A stretch of 64,000 nt of DNA from Bacteroidetes bacterium GWB2_32_14 (GTDB taxonomy: Bacteria > Bacteroidota > Bacteroidia > Bacteroidales > UBA12077), in contig MENK01000008.1 in NCBI GenBank assembly GCA_001768235.1, positions 1 through 64,000 on the forward strand, in the 5' to 3' direction. The notes beneath the pieces were generated by a model. The model was given only the letters and a program-made list of their open reading frames with translations, did not search any database and was not told where the DNA came from. Position numbers and translations under genes: made by a program. Each line of letters begins with the position of its first letter. Position 1 is the stretch's first letter. This document shows positions 28,674 through 37,861 of the stretch, piece after piece.

Positions 28674-29891
28674 CTATAAAGCTCCTTCATCATAAGCTTT
28701 TTCTCCATGTAAAGCAGCATCTAACCCTTCTTTTTCATGTTCTTCTGATACCCTTACAGGGGTAATCATATTTATAAGAATCAACATTAAGTAAGTAAAG
28801 ATAAATGCATATACAGAAGCTGCAACAACAGCTATTAATTCTTTAAAGAAAAACGATGAATTTCCAGCTAATAAGCCATCTGCACCAGCTGAATTCAGAC
28901 TTTTATATGCAAAAACACCTAATAAAACAGTACCTAAAAATCCTCCAACGCCGTGTACTCCCCACACATCCAAAGCGTCATCCCATTTCATTTTGTTTTT
29001 TAGCTGAACAGCAAAATAACAAACAAGACCTGCTGCTGCACCTATAATTGGAGCAGCCCAGACAGGAACAAAACCAGCACAGGGTGTAATTGTTGCCAAA
29101 CCGGCAATTCCCCCGGTTAATAATCCAACCAATTTTGGTTTTCTTTCTCTCGACCACTCAATTATTAGCCAGGTAATGGTTGCAAATGAAGCTGCAATAT
29201 CTGTATTTAAGAATGCTGTTACCGTAATTCCGTCAACGGCTACTTCGCTTCCGGCATTAAAACCATACCAACCGAACCACAATAACCCACTACCAATAGC
29301 AACCAAAGGAATACTATTAGGTGTTGAATTTTTATCAACCCTGGCACCAACATAAAATACTGAGGCTAAAGCAGCAAAGCCAGCTGTAGCATGAACAACG
29401 ATTCCACCTGCAAAATCAAGTACGCCCCATTCAGCTAATAAACCACCACCCCAAATCATGTGAACAAAAGGGTAATAAACAAAAATTTGCCATACTGTTA
29501 AGAAAATCATGTATGATTTAAAAGTTACACGATTAGCAAATGCACCTGTAATCAGAGCAGGAGTAATAATTGCAAACATCATTTGGTAGGCTATAAAAAC
29601 AAATTCGGGAATTTTGCCATTGGTGTACATTGTATCAACGCCAACTCCCATTAAAAATGCTTTATCAAAGTTTCCAATAATTCCCCCGGCACCACCGCTA
29701 AAGCATAGTGAATAACCAAAAAGTATCCACAAAACAGTTGTCCATCCCATAGATACAAAGCTTTGAATCATTATACCCAAAATGTTTCTTTTAGTAGCCA
29801 AGCCACCATAAAAGAAAGCTAATCCGGGTGTCATTAACATTACCAGGCTGGTTGCTAACAGCATAAACCCGGTTGAACCAGTTTCTAACAT
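28674..29891 (-). CDS. amt: ammonium transporter
   Basis: The 405-residue inner-membrane channel has about eleven membrane helices. Visible family blocks are TPGLAFFYGGLATKRN near the start, WTTVLWILFGYSL, DFAGGIVVHATAGFAAL with the first pore His, and DALDVWGVHGVGGFLGT with the second pore His. It carries NH4+/NH3 into the cell. Usually amt is paired with glnK/glnB, which encodes the PII regulator; here none is adjacent, and the gene immediately upstream on the same strand (34 bp) encodes an outer-membrane barrel. Confidence 0.95.
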   Translation of the reverse strand: MLETGSTGFMLLATSLVMLMTPGLAFFYGGLATKRNILGIMIQSFVSMGWTTVLWILFGYSLCFSGGAGGIIGNFDKAFLMGVGVDTMYTNGKIPEFVFIAYQMMFAIITPALITGAFANRVTFKSYMIFLTVWQIFVYYPFVHMIWGGGLLAEWGVLDFAGGIVVHATAGFAALASVFYVGARVDKNSTPNSIPLVAIGSGLLWFGWYGFNAGSEVAVDGITVTAFLNTDIAASFATITWLIIEWSRERKPKLVGLLTGGIAGLATITPCAGFVPVWAAPIIGAAAGLVCYFAVQLKNKMKWDDALDVWGVHGVGGFLGTVLLGVFAYKSLNSAGADGLLAGNSSFFFKELIAVVAASVYAFIFTYLMLILINMITPVRVSEEHEKEGLDAALHGEKAYDEGAL

Positions 29892-29925
29892 ACTATTTCT
29901 CTTTTATTAATTAATACTTTATTTA

Positions 29926-30699
29926 TTAAAATGAAATTCCAAGAACCATAAAAATGTTTTGTGTTTGTGGATTCGTTATGAGTGAAACCGCGAAAGGAAC
30001 AGAAAAACTGTCGGTAATCTTAATTTCTTTTGTACCGGTAATTCCCATGTTTACTATTCCAAAATAATCTCCATAATATCCTGATTCACCTTTTTCTAAA
30101 TCAGGAGCAATAAGGTTTATCCCAACAAAAGCATTTAATTTTATTTGAGAAAGAATATCTCTTGAATAACCTAATTCGGCATATGTAGAGTAGAATTTAT
30201 CGCCATCAGCATCCCGTTTATCTGCACCCCAAATGTTTGTTGCAATTAAAAGTGTAAAAGGAACTTTTTCTGTTCCGTTAAACGAAAGTGCAGCTTCCAA
30301 AATATGACCGGTTTTATCTTCATTAAATTCGTAATAATGATTATTTGCAGCTAAATCATTTGGAAAAAAATAATCGGTTAATGTAAGGCTAAACATCTCT
30401 TTGAGAGTATAAGAAAGATATAAATCTGTTTCCTGTGTTGTTGAAAATGAGCCAGAGTTTATTTGACTAGTAGCAAAAGCGCCCCAATAGCCAATTGCAA
30501 ACCCGCCTGCTGATAATTCAATACCTGGCTGAATACTTGGAGATCGTCCGAAATCGGTTCCTCTCCATACATAGCGGCTCACAATGTCGGAACCAATAGT
30601 AAAGTTAAGCTTGCTTTCTTTTGTTTCTGTTTCTTGTGAAAAAGCAGAATAGCTAGGTATTAAAAAAATGAATAAGATAATAGAGATAAGTTTTTTCAT
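29926..30699 (-). CDS. outer-membrane barrel of the TorF type, cotranscribed with amt
   Basis: The 257-residue product has a signal peptide (residues about 1-21, AFSQ) and then the conserved opening SDIVSRYVWRGTDFG, followed by alternating strands (IELSAGGFAIGYWGAFATSQ, TDLYLSYTLKEMFSLTLTDY) to a C-terminal strand ending in Phe (QNIFMVLGISF). This is the TorF/Gcw_chp putative porin pattern. It lies 34 bp upstream of amt on the same strand and probably shares its transcript, suggesting a route for ammonium or another small solute across the outer membrane. Function is inferred from this pairing only. Confidence 0.75.
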   Translation of the reverse strand: MKKLISIILFIFLIPSYSAFSQETETKESKLNFTIGSDIVSRYVWRGTDFGRSPSIQPGIELSAGGFAIGYWGAFATSQINSGSFSTTQETDLYLSYTLKEMFSLTLTDYFFPNDLAANNHYYEFNEDKTGHILEAALSFNGTEKVPFTLLIATNIWGADKRDADGDKFYSTYAELGYSRDILSQIKLNAFVGINLIAPDLEKGESGYYGDYFGIVNMGITGTKEIKITDSFSVPFAVSLITNPQTQNIFMVLGISF

Positions 30700-30812
30700 T
30701 TGTATATATTTTTTACGTTATTAATTCTTATTTAATTACCTGCTTGTTCTGTTTGTAATTTTATTTTTTCTTGTTACTCGCTCCCACCTATCCGTCCCAC
30801 GTTCCGCTCGTG

Positions 30813-30919
30813 AACCTCCATGCCATACTTCTATTATAATAAAATCGGCAAAACATATTTAATCATCTTTGTCTGCCTATCGGCAGACATGTTTGCGCAA
30901 AACCTTTTGCATGGAGGTT
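30813..30919. repeat. inverted repeat with 11-bp arms
   Basis: AACCTCCATGC (30813-30823) is the exact reverse complement of GCATGGAGGTT (30909-30919), and the pairing extends outward with one bulge (TGA/TTCA). The 85-bp interior contains the second palindrome at 30871-30888. The structure looks like a tiny non-coding insertion or the remains of one. Confidence 0.6.
30871..30888. repeat. perfect palindrome, CTGCC type
   Basis: GTCTGCC, TATC, GGCAGAC: 7-bp stem and 4-nt loop, nested inside the larger inverted repeat and related in sequence to 7448-7469 and 28495-28517. Confidence 0.65.
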
Positions 30920-31118
30920 TCATATTTACTCTTTTTTTGATTAACAATTAAAATTCTAACCAAACAAAGATAGAAGTATTAAACTCAGATATTATAAGGG
31001 TTTTAGCGTAATTGTGTTTACAAGTAATGCTTAATAAATAGGTAAATTACCGATATAAAAAATTTCAAAAAATCAATTAAAAACACAGTTTTTAAACAAT
31101 TGATATCTAAATGTTTCT

Positions 31119-31126
31119 TACTTTTG
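31119..31126 (+). promoter_or_regulatory. putative -7 box of the two-component operon
   Basis: TACTTTTG matches TAnnTTTG and lies 10 bp before the kinase ATG, so the transcript would be nearly leaderless. No clear -33 box is seen. Confidence 0.3.
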
Positions 31127-31136
31127 AGAACCTGCT

Positions 31137-32549
31137 ATGAAAACAATTTTCAGATATAAAACTACCCTTACACAAAAGCTGTTTGTTTACTACCTTTTTT
31201 TGTGTTTGGCAACAATTGCCATTTTAAGTGTTTACTCTTATTACACAGCTAAAAGTGCACTCATTTCAAGAACGTACGATCAGTTAACATCCGTTCGATT
31301 TGAAAAAATCCAAAGTTTAAACCGGTATTTTGAAACGAATAGATTAAAACAAGATTCAACCTTAACCGAAAAAGATATTGAATCGATTAATTCACTGATG
31401 TTTAATACAAATCCGCGTAATGGCCTGGGTAAAACCGGCGAAGCGTATCTTGTCGATAACAATTACAAAATGCTTACAAGTTCACGGTTTAAAGAACATC
31501 GGGATTTTGCCATACTTGTAAAAACAAAAGCAACACATGATGTTTTTTCAGGAATATCAGGCACTAATGAATATTTAGATTACAGAAATGTTACGGTTTT
31601 TGGATCATACTCTCCAATTGAGTTTGGGAATCATAAATGGGCTGTTATTGCTGAAATTGATGTTGAAGAAGCTATGGTTTCAATTTACACTCTTCGCAAC
31701 AGTATCATTCTATTAAGCATAGTAGTTTCGTTATTTATCTTTGTTTTGGTTTATATCATATCCAGAAAAATATCGCTCCCTGTTATCAGGTTAAAACAAG
31801 CTGCCGAAATAATTGCTTCAGGAAACTACACAACTCACATAGAAAATGATTCTAACGACGAAATTGGTGAACTTACCCAAGCATTTAATAAAATGTCGGG
31901 AAAAATTAAAATACAGACTCAGGAATTAAAATACGAAAAGGAAAAACGTATAACATCGATGATTGATGGTCAGGAAATTGAGCGACAGAGGCTTTCGCGC
32001 GAATTGCACGATGGATTGGGACAGTATATTCTTGCTACAAAAATGAAACTGGAACGCTTCGAAAATGCATCACCCGAATTGAAACAACAAATCGTAGAAG
32101 AAGCAAAAAGTTTATTGGCAGTTATTTCAAAAGAAGTAGTAAGTATGTCAGAAAACCTTGCTCCACCTGTATTAAATCAGTTTGGGTTAGTTTCTGCCAT
32201 AGAAAATATTTGCGAAGAAATTCGTAAAAATTCAGGAATTAAGATTCAATTTACTCATAATGCGGGTGAATTAACCTGTGATGAAAAAGTAAAAATATAT
32301 CTTTATCGTATCATTCAGGAAGCACTTAATAATATTGTCAAGCATTCGAAAGCAACAGAAGTACTTATTAATTTCAATTATACCGATCAGTTAGATTTAA
32401 GCATTTCAGATAATGGGGTTGGATTTTATTTTGATGAGCATTTTAAACCCGGAAACGGGATTTCAAATATGCGCGAACGAACAGAATTGTTAGGTGGTAC
32501 GTTTGAAATTATTCAGGATAGTGGTACTTTAATAAAAATCAACATATAG
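31137..32549 (+). CDS. NarL-type sensor histidine kinase
   Basis: The 470-residue membrane kinase has TM1 at about residues 14-37, a periplasmic Cache-like sensor (about 40-185, with GKTGEAYLVDNNYKMLTSS), TM2 at about 187-209, a HAMP linker (210-262), a HisKA_3 dimerisation segment with the phosphoacceptor His291 in RELHDGLGQYILATK, and a HATPase domain with the N-box EALNNIVKHSKA (from about 395), DNGVGF (425-430) and GNGISNMRER. It should phosphorylate the LuxR-type regulator encoded 6 bp downstream. The signal is unknown. Confidence 0.9.
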   Translation: MKTIFRYKTTLTQKLFVYYLFLCLATIAILSVYSYYTAKSALISRTYDQLTSVRFEKIQSLNRYFETNRLKQDSTLTEKDIESINSLMFNTNPRNGLGKTGEAYLVDNNYKMLTSSRFKEHRDFAILVKTKATHDVFSGISGTNEYLDYRNVTVFGSYSPIEFGNHKWAVIAEIDVEEAMVSIYTLRNSIILLSIVVSLFIFVLVYIISRKISLPVIRLKQAAEIIASGNYTTHIENDSNDEIGELTQAFNKMSGKIKIQTQELKYEKEKRITSMIDGQEIERQRLSRELHDGLGQYILATKMKLERFENASPELKQQIVEEAKSLLAVISKEVVSMSENLAPPVLNQFGLVSAIENICEEIRKNSGIKIQFTHNAGELTCDEKVKIYLYRIIQEALNNIVKHSKATEVLINFNYTDQLDLSISDNGVGFYFDEHFKPGNGISNMRERTELLGGTFEIIQDSGTLIKINI

Positions 32550-32555
32550 AATTCA

Positions 32556-33212
32556 ATGAAGACAACTATCATTCTTGCTGACGATCACCAAATATTTCGC
32601 GATGGAATAAAATCTCTATTGTCTGATGAAAGCAATCTAGAAATTATTGGCGAAGCATCGAATGGTGACGAACTTTTAAGTTTACTAAAAACGATATCGC
32701 CCGATATTTTAATTTTAGATGTTACCATGCCTAAAATCACGGGAATCGAACTTACCAAAATTATTACCCAACAATATCCCGGTATAAAAATACTTATTTT
32801 ATCGATGCATAAAAACGAAGAATATGTAATAAATGCTATGATTAACGGGGCCAAAGGTTATTTACCCAAAGATACTTCAAGAAAAGAGTTGTTGGATGCA
32901 ATTTCATCGATATCAAATGGAGAAGAATACCTGGGTAAATTAATTTCGTCATCCATTTTAAAAAGTTATATTAAAAAATCCTACTCCGGATTTGATCGTT
33001 TAGATAAGGATGAACAACTTACCAGCCGGGAAAAAGAAATTATTGAACTGATTGGTAAAGGATATTCAAATAAAGAAATTGCCGATAAGCTTTTTATAAG
33101 CGTCCGTACAGTCGATAGCCATAAAAATCACATCATGTGTAAATTAAAATTACGAACAACAGCAGAACTTATTATTTACGGAATAAAAAATAAGATAATC
33201 GAAATTGAATAA
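32556..33212 (+). CDS. NarL/LuxR-family response regulator
   Basis: The 218-residue regulator has a receiver domain with acidic pocket Asp9-Asp10, phosphoacceptor Asp55 (LILDVTMPK) and Lys105 (YLPKDT), then a LuxR-type helix-turn-helix at about residues 152-212 (LTSREKEIIELIGKGYSNKE, then RTVDSHKNHIMCKLKL). It is the partner of the kinase encoded 6 bp upstream. The pair may control nearby genes such as the amt/barrel operon, which faces away across the gap, but no binding site could be identified. Confidence 0.93.
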   Translation: MKTTIILADDHQIFRDGIKSLLSDESNLEIIGEASNGDELLSLLKTISPDILILDVTMPKITGIELTKIITQQYPGIKILILSMHKNEEYVINAMINGAKGYLPKDTSRKELLDAISSISNGEEYLGKLISSSILKSYIKKSYSGFDRLDKDEQLTSREKEIIELIGKGYSNKEIADKLFISVRTVDSHKNHIMCKLKLRTTAELIIYGIKNKIIEIE

Positions 33213-33296
33213 AAAATAACAATTAATTAGGCACAAGCAAAGGAAAACCATCAACAACGGATAATTTACTACAAAAAAGACAAAAAGTAAATTTAC

Positions 33297-33314
33297 TATC
33301 CATATATAAGGATA
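33297..33314. promoter_or_regulatory. 18-bp palindrome upstream of the restriction-modification genes
   Basis: TATCC, eight A/T bases, GGATA: an almost perfect two-fold symmetric site about 53 bp upstream of the -33 box of the methylase promoter. It could be an operator. No controller gene is visible in the locus. Confidence 0.35.
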
Positions 33315-33366
33315 TTTGGCTGTCCAAACACACATACAACTGCACCATAACCAAAAGAACCTAAAT

Positions 33367-33397
33367 TTTGCAACCACGCCTTTTTTTAATACTTTTG
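33367..33397 (+). promoter_or_regulatory. perfect Bacteroidota consensus promoter of the methylase gene
   Basis: TTTG (33367-33370), exactly 19 bp, TACTTTTG (33390-33397). Both boxes match the TTTG-N19-TAnnTTTG consensus without mismatch. The ATG of the methylase is 17 bp downstream. Confidence 0.65.
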
Positions 33398-33413
33398 CTT
33401 TTATAAAATAGCA

Positions 33414-34616
33414 ATGATGGATAAGAAAAAACAGTATAGGATAAATGAAGTAAAACAGGCAAAGCAAGTTGCATTTGATTATTTAAAATCTTTTGAACTA
33501 GATAAAGCTATTGATTTTGGTTTGCCTGAAATTGATGATAGGTACCATATTTGGAGAGTTCCTTTACTTTCAAAAAATAATGAAGCTATTGGAGAGGTAG
33601 TAATTGACGCTATTACAACTCTTATTAATGAGAAAAAAAGTTCAAATAAAAAAGTTTTAGAATCAAGGTTATTAGGACGAAAATATGTAAATGATACTAA
33701 CAATGAGATTGACCCATTCTCAGAGAACGGAGCAATACCTAAAATATCAAACTTACGAAATACTGTTGGTTTTGGAGATTGTGAAGAATTGTTATCTGAA
33801 ACTCCAAATGAATCAGTAGATTTAATTTTCACATCCCCACCTTATTATAATGCAAGGCCAGAATATGCAGAGTATTTAACTTATGATGAATACTTGTTAA
33901 AAATAAAAAAGATTATTCACCAGAGCCATAGAGTATTAAATGAAGGAAGGTTTTTTGTGATGAATATTTCACCTATATTAATTAGACGTTCAAGCCGTAG
34001 TGAAGCATCAAAAAGAATTGCTGTACCCTTTGATTTTCATAGACTTTTTATTGAAGAGGATTTCGAATTTATTGATGATATTATATGGGTTAAACCTGAA
34101 GGTGCAGGTTGGGCAACAGGCAGAGGAAGAAGATTTGCTGCCGATAGAAGTCCTTTGCAATATAAACCAGTTCCTGTTACTGAATATATCTTAGTTTATA
34201 GGAAAAAAACTGAAAGATTAATTGATTGGCACATAAGAAAGCATCCAAATCCGGGATTAGTAGAAGCATCAAAAATTGATGATGGTTATGAAACAACAAA
34301 TATTTGGAAAATACATCCAGCACATTCACCCAAGCACCCGGCAATATTTCCACTCGAATTAGCTGAAAAGGTAATTAAATATTATTCTTTTAAAAATGAT
34401 GTGATTTTAGACCCTTTTGCAGGTACAGGTACCGTTGGAAAAGCAGCAGTAAAATTAGGCAGGAGATTTGTTCTTTTTGAACAAGATCCTGAATATATTA
34501 AAATAATTCAGGAAGAATTACATTCATGGCTTCAGAATAGGGTTGATGAGGTAAATCTTATAAATATGGAATTATCACAAAACAAAACTCCTTTTATTAA
34601 TTTTGATATATCATGA
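33414..34616 (+). CDS. type II DNA methyltransferase (beta class, SPPY)
   Basis: The 400-residue enzyme transfers methyl groups from S-adenosylmethionine to DNA. The catalytic motif IV is TSPPYYN (residues 140-146), and the SAM-binding motif [14 protein letters not shown], comes later (about 332-344), which is the beta-class order. SPPY points to N4-cytosine methylation, though N6-adenine cannot be excluded. Residues 1-110 form an extra N-terminal region ([20 protein letters not shown], then [20 protein letters not shown]) not part of the methylase core. Its stop codon overlaps the start of the restriction gene (ATGA). A consensus promoter lies just upstream. The specificity cannot be read from sequence. 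Confidence 0.88.
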   Translation: MMDKKKQYRINEVKQAKQVAFDYLKSFELDKAIDFGLPEIDDRYHIWRVPLLSKNNEAIGEVVIDAITTLINEKKSSNKKVLESRLLGRKYVNDTNNEIDPFSENGAIPKISNLRNTVGFGDCEELLSETPNESVDLIFTSPPYYNARPEYAEYLTYDEYLLKIKKIIHQSHRVLNEGRFFVMNISPILIRRSSRSEASKRIAVPFDFHRLFIEEDFEFIDDIIWVKPEGAGWATGRGRRFAADRSPLQYKPVPVTEYILVYRKKTERLIDWHIRKHPNPGLVEASKIDDGYETTNIWKIHPAHSPKHPAIFPLELAEKVIKYYSFKNDVILDPFAGTGTVGKAAVKLGRRFVLFEQDPEYIKIIQEELHSWLQNRVDEVNLINMELSQNKTPFINFDIS

Positions 34617-35698
34617 AATCAAAAGAATCTGTTTCAAAATATATTCCCAAGCTAGGTTTAAGTTTAACGAAATACACAGGCAGTCAATTAATAGAACGTG
34701 TAGGAGAAGATATAATTCGTAGTGTTGTTGCCTCAATATTGTGTGGTGGAAATGTTCGTTCACTTACTGAGGGACTTACTCAAAGGAGGATTTCCTTATC
34801 AAATGCATCTATGTTAATCGCATATCTTAAAGCTTCAAAGAACATTAAAGACTTTAATCAAAATCTTTTACCAATAGTAAGTAACGAGCTTAAAACAGAA
34901 AAACTATCTACAGAACAAAAAATTTTCCTTCAATGGTTTATTGGACTTACAGGAAAAAGTATTCAAAATGTTCTGAGAAGTGATTCAGAACAAGTACAAG
35001 CATATCTAAAAGAACTTGATAATGCGATTAAAAATGCAGTAACTCAATCAAAAGCTGAGTTTGGTGATTTACTAGGCACATTTACCATTAACAAGGAAAA
35101 TTATCTTTTAAGTTGGCCATCAATTCTACAGTTGTTTACTGCAATAGGTACTCAAACTTTAGCTTTGCGTGGCTCTGAAAAATCAATGTATGGAAAATTA
35201 TTTGAAAAACTGATTTTAGGTTCATTATTGACAATTCTGGGATTTGAAAAAATAAACCCAAATGATTCAACAAAATCAAAAAAAGTTTTTTGGCTATCAC
35301 AAAGAGAAAGTAAACGGGAAAGCGATGCAACCTTGTTATACAAACCCGGTATAGGTGTACGTTTTGATATTGGTTTTATTGGACCTGGAAATACTGAAAT
35401 TTCATTAGATAAAGTATCTCGTTTTGAGAGAGAAATGGAGTTCGGAAGACAACAACATTTTATGTCAACAATAATTCTTGTAGATAGAATTGGGGAAGGA
35501 AGTCGAATAACAGACTTAGCAAAAAAAATTGATGGACATATTGTTCAAATGAGTATGAATTATTGGGTTAAAGAAATTTGTGATATCCTAAAAAAGAATG
35601 TTGGTTTTGAACATAAATTGTTAAAAATGAGCAACGAAGAGAGTTTGAATTATGTAAATTCGGAAATGAAGAAAATAAATTTAAATAGTTTTATGTAA
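34613..35698 (+). CDS. type II restriction endonuclease, perhaps CfrBI-like
   Basis: The 361-residue protein overlaps the methylase gene by 4 bp (ATGA) and is its expected partner. I see no classic family signature with certainty, but the stretch [20 protein letters not shown] followed by [11 protein letters not shown] resembles the CfrBI restriction endonuclease family, whose type member cuts CCWWGG and is paired with an SPPY methylase. A possible PD-(D/E)xK core is the region around E-S-D-A-T-L-L ([12 protein letters not shown]) and VRFDIGFIG, with an acidic residue then a Lys-containing strand ([13 protein letters not shown]). The partner role is strong from position; the CfrBI link is tentative. 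Confidence 0.72.
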   Translation: MKSKESVSKYIPKLGLSLTKYTGSQLIERVGEDIIRSVVASILCGGNVRSLTEGLTQRRISLSNASMLIAYLKASKNIKDFNQNLLPIVSNELKTEKLSTEQKIFLQWFIGLTGKSIQNVLRSDSEQVQAYLKELDNAIKNAVTQSKAEFGDLLGTFTINKENYLLSWPSILQLFTAIGTQTLALRGSEKSMYGKLFEKLILGSLLTILGFEKINPNDSTKSKKVFWLSQRESKRESDATLLYKPGIGVRFDIGFIGPGNTEISLDKVSRFEREMEFGRQQHFMSTIILVDRIGEGSRITDLAKKIDGHIVQMSMNYWVKEICDILKKNVGFEHKLLKMSNEESLNYVNSEMKKINLNSFM

Positions 35699-35770
35699 AA
35701 CCTTGCTTCAATTCCTCATCCGTTTATTAGTGATTTCGAGTATTAAAGGTTTTATCTAATATTAAGAAAT

Positions 35771-36769
35771 TCAAATCTCTTTAACTATTCCAGGAATTCT
35801 TTGTTCCAACATCATTAAATCGGCAAGAACAATAGCAGTAGCAGCTTCCAAAATAACAGGAACCCGGAGAGCAATACAGGTATCATGGCGGCCTTTAATT
35901 TCGAGATTTTCAGTTTTACCCTTTTCCAGATTTAAAGTTTGTTGTGGTTTGGATATACTTGATGTTGGTTTTACTGCAACTCTATAATAAATCTCATTCC
36001 CATTTGTTATTCCGCCATTTATTCCACCCGAGTAGTTTGTTTTGGTTTTGCCTGTTGATTCCAATATCGCGTCGTTATGCCCACTGCCGGTCATTTGAGC
36101 TGAAGAAAATCCTGAACCAAATTCTATTCCTTTAATTGCAGGTATTGCAAAAACAATATGGCTAATCAGCGATTCGAAAGAATCGAAGAAAGGTTCGCCC
36201 AAGCCAACAGGTACATTATCAGCACGACATTCAACTATACCACCAATTGAATCGTTTTCTTTAATTGCTTTGTCAATTGCAGAATCAATATTTTTAGAAC
36301 CCCCGGTTTCTATAACTGTAGCATTTATTTTTACAGGGGCTATCAGTTTCTTGGCAATTACACCTGCTACAATTAACCCCAAGGTTAGTCTGCCAGAGAA
36401 GTGCCCTCCGCCCCGATGATCGTTATAACCACCAAATTTCATCTTAGCAGTAAAATCGGCATGGCCGGGTCGTGGAAAAGCCAATAAATCTCTATAATCT
36501 TCTGAATGAACATCTTTATTCTCAAAGGATATCAAAACCGGGGTACCTGTTGTTTTACCATTAAACACACCGGATTTAATTATCGGTTTATCTTCTTCAA
36601 TGCGGGGAGTTGTTCCTTTTGCCCCTCCTTTTCGGCGTTGTATATCTTCCGTAAAATCTTCGATTGTTATTGGCAAGCCGGCAGGGCAACCATCAATTAA
36701 GATACCAATTTCTTTTCCATGAGATTCACCATAAATATGTATTCTGAAAATTCTACCGAATGTGTTCAT
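35771..36769 (-). CDS. aroC: chorismate synthase
   Basis: The 332-residue enzyme makes chorismate from EPSP with reduced FMN as cofactor, the last shikimate step. Family blocks are GESHGKEIGILIDGCPAGLP, RRKGGAKGTTPRIEEDKP, FPRPGHADFTAKMKFGG then DHRGGGHFSGRLT, and GRHDTCIALRVPVILEA. It is a little shorter than the 350-360 residues usual for the family, without loss of any block I can identify. The gene is alone on the minus strand and convergent with the restriction gene. Its product feeds pabB elsewhere in the window. Confidence 0.96.
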   Translation of the reverse strand: MNTFGRIFRIHIYGESHGKEIGILIDGCPAGLPITIEDFTEDIQRRKGGAKGTTPRIEEDKPIIKSGVFNGKTTGTPVLISFENKDVHSEDYRDLLAFPRPGHADFTAKMKFGGYNDHRGGGHFSGRLTLGLIVAGVIAKKLIAPVKINATVIETGGSKNIDSAIDKAIKENDSIGGIVECRADNVPVGLGEPFFDSFESLISHIVFAIPAIKGIEFGSGFSSAQMTGSGHNDAILESTGKTKTNYSGGINGGITNGNEIYYRVAVKPTSSISKPQQTLNLEKGKTENLEIKGRHDTCIALRVPVILEAATAIVLADLMMLEQRIPGIVKEI

Positions 36770-36883
36770 AATTATCCTTTTAAAATCGAAATGAAAGTAC
36801 TGAATTAATTGGAACCATCAAAATTAATGAAAAAATTGTTACTGACTTGACTACCGAAGGCAGTTTGCTGGTTGTTGGTTACT

Positions 36884-36985
36884 GGTTCCTCAGTGAGACT
36901 TCGTGAGAACCTTCATGATTTGTGGTAAAAAATTTATATTGATAAACTACAAAGTAACTCCAAGTACACACGAAGGAACACAAAG
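36884..36985. repeat. degenerate CTTTGTG-type long inverted repeat
   Basis: The left arm (GGTTCCTCAGTGAGACTTCG, GTGAGAACC, TTCATGATTTGTGGT) and the right arm (ACTACAAAG, CACACGAAGGAACACAAAG) are mutually complementary with many mismatches and show a loose period of about 10-11 bases. This fits a class of intergenic repeats I have seen in Bacteroidota. It fills most of the gap between aroC and the phosphoesterase gene. Confidence 0.45.
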
Positions 36986-36995
36986 CACATTAATT

Positions 36996-37856
36996 CTATA
37001 GAATTATTCTCTCTGCCTTGTCTAAATCTTCCGGATCAAACTTAATAACAGCAAGTTCAGGTTTATGATATGCTGCCGAGAAAAGCACTGTTTTTCCAAT
37101 TTTATCAGACCAAGACCCCGTGATATCTGATGATTCGTGAATATGTCCATGCAGAGTTAAAAGAGGTTGTTTTTCTTCGATAAATCGTCGCAATGCAATA
37201 CTTCCGACATTTACATCCAAAGGAACATGCTCGAAGCTTTTGCCATCTAATGCAGCCCTATCAAGATTCGTCTGGTATGGCGGTGAATGAAATAGAAAAA
37301 CAGATTTCCCGGGTTCAAAAATATGGGTTAATTTATCAACATCATTTTGAATTGTAGCATATTCAATATCTGTAGTTTCTGTAATTGTTCGAATTCCTTC
37401 AGTTGGGTGAATACACCCGGGATCAACATAACGGGAAACATCGTATCGTTCCCAATCTTTTAGCAAAAATGGCGATGGTGGAATATTTGAATAACCAAAA
37501 ACTTCAAAATCGTTCCACTGATATCTTCTATTATGCATGTAATGCCATATTCCTTTTGATTCTGCATTAATTATTCTTTGTTCTTCAATTTTGGGGTCAT
37601 CATTTCCAAGAATAATAAACACCTCGGGATAATGACTTTTCATTTCTGATCTCAATTTTACGAATTCGGATATTAAAAAATCATCCACAAAATCGTCGAT
37701 TAATTTAAAATTAAAATTGTTTACCGAACCATGAATATGAGGCAATAAATCGCCACCAATAAAAACCGCTTCGGGTTTTTCTGATTTAATGAGCTGGAAA
37801 AATTTTTGGTATCTATCGATTTTCCCATGCAAATCGGCAACAAAGAAACAATTCAT
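36996..37856 (-). CDS. calcineurin-like metallophosphoesterase
   Basis: The 286-residue cytoplasmic enzyme has the ordered metal-binding motifs: FFVADLHGK, VFIGGDLLPH, LGNDDPK, FHSPPYQTNLD and LHGHIHES. The substrate is unknown. It lies 5 bp downstream of a GAF-like/nucleotidyltransferase gene, so the two are one operon and probably work on the same nucleotide-modified target or second messenger. There is no signal peptide. Confidence 0.87.
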   Translation of the reverse strand: MNCFFVADLHGKIDRYQKFFQLIKSEKPEAVFIGGDLLPHIHGSVNNFNFKLIDDFVDDFLISEFVKLRSEMKSHYPEVFIILGNDDPKIEEQRIINAESKGIWHYMHNRRYQWNDFEVFGYSNIPPSPFLLKDWERYDVSRYVDPGCIHPTEGIRTITETTDIEYATIQNDVDKLTHIFEPGKSVFLFHSPPYQTNLDRAALDGKSFEHVPLDVNVGSIALRRFIEEKQPLLTLHGHIHESSDITGSWSDKIGKTVLFSAAYHKPELAVIKFDPEDLDKAERIIL

Positions 37857-37861
37857 AGGCT

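Larger units (their letters stand above)
30700..31136. other. 437-bp intergenic gap with nested inverted repeats
   Basis: This divergent gap between the barrel gene and the histidine kinase has no supportable ORF. It holds a GC-richer patch at 30780-30825, the inverted repeat at 30813-30919 and the palindrome at 30871-30888, which are listed separately. Confidence 0.6.

Noticed and set aside
33213-33413. Search for a controller (C) gene or a phage-type attachment site in front of the restriction-modification genes.
   Set aside because: No helix-turn-helix frame and no direct repeat flanking the island was found by eye. The palindrome at 33297 is the only structure.
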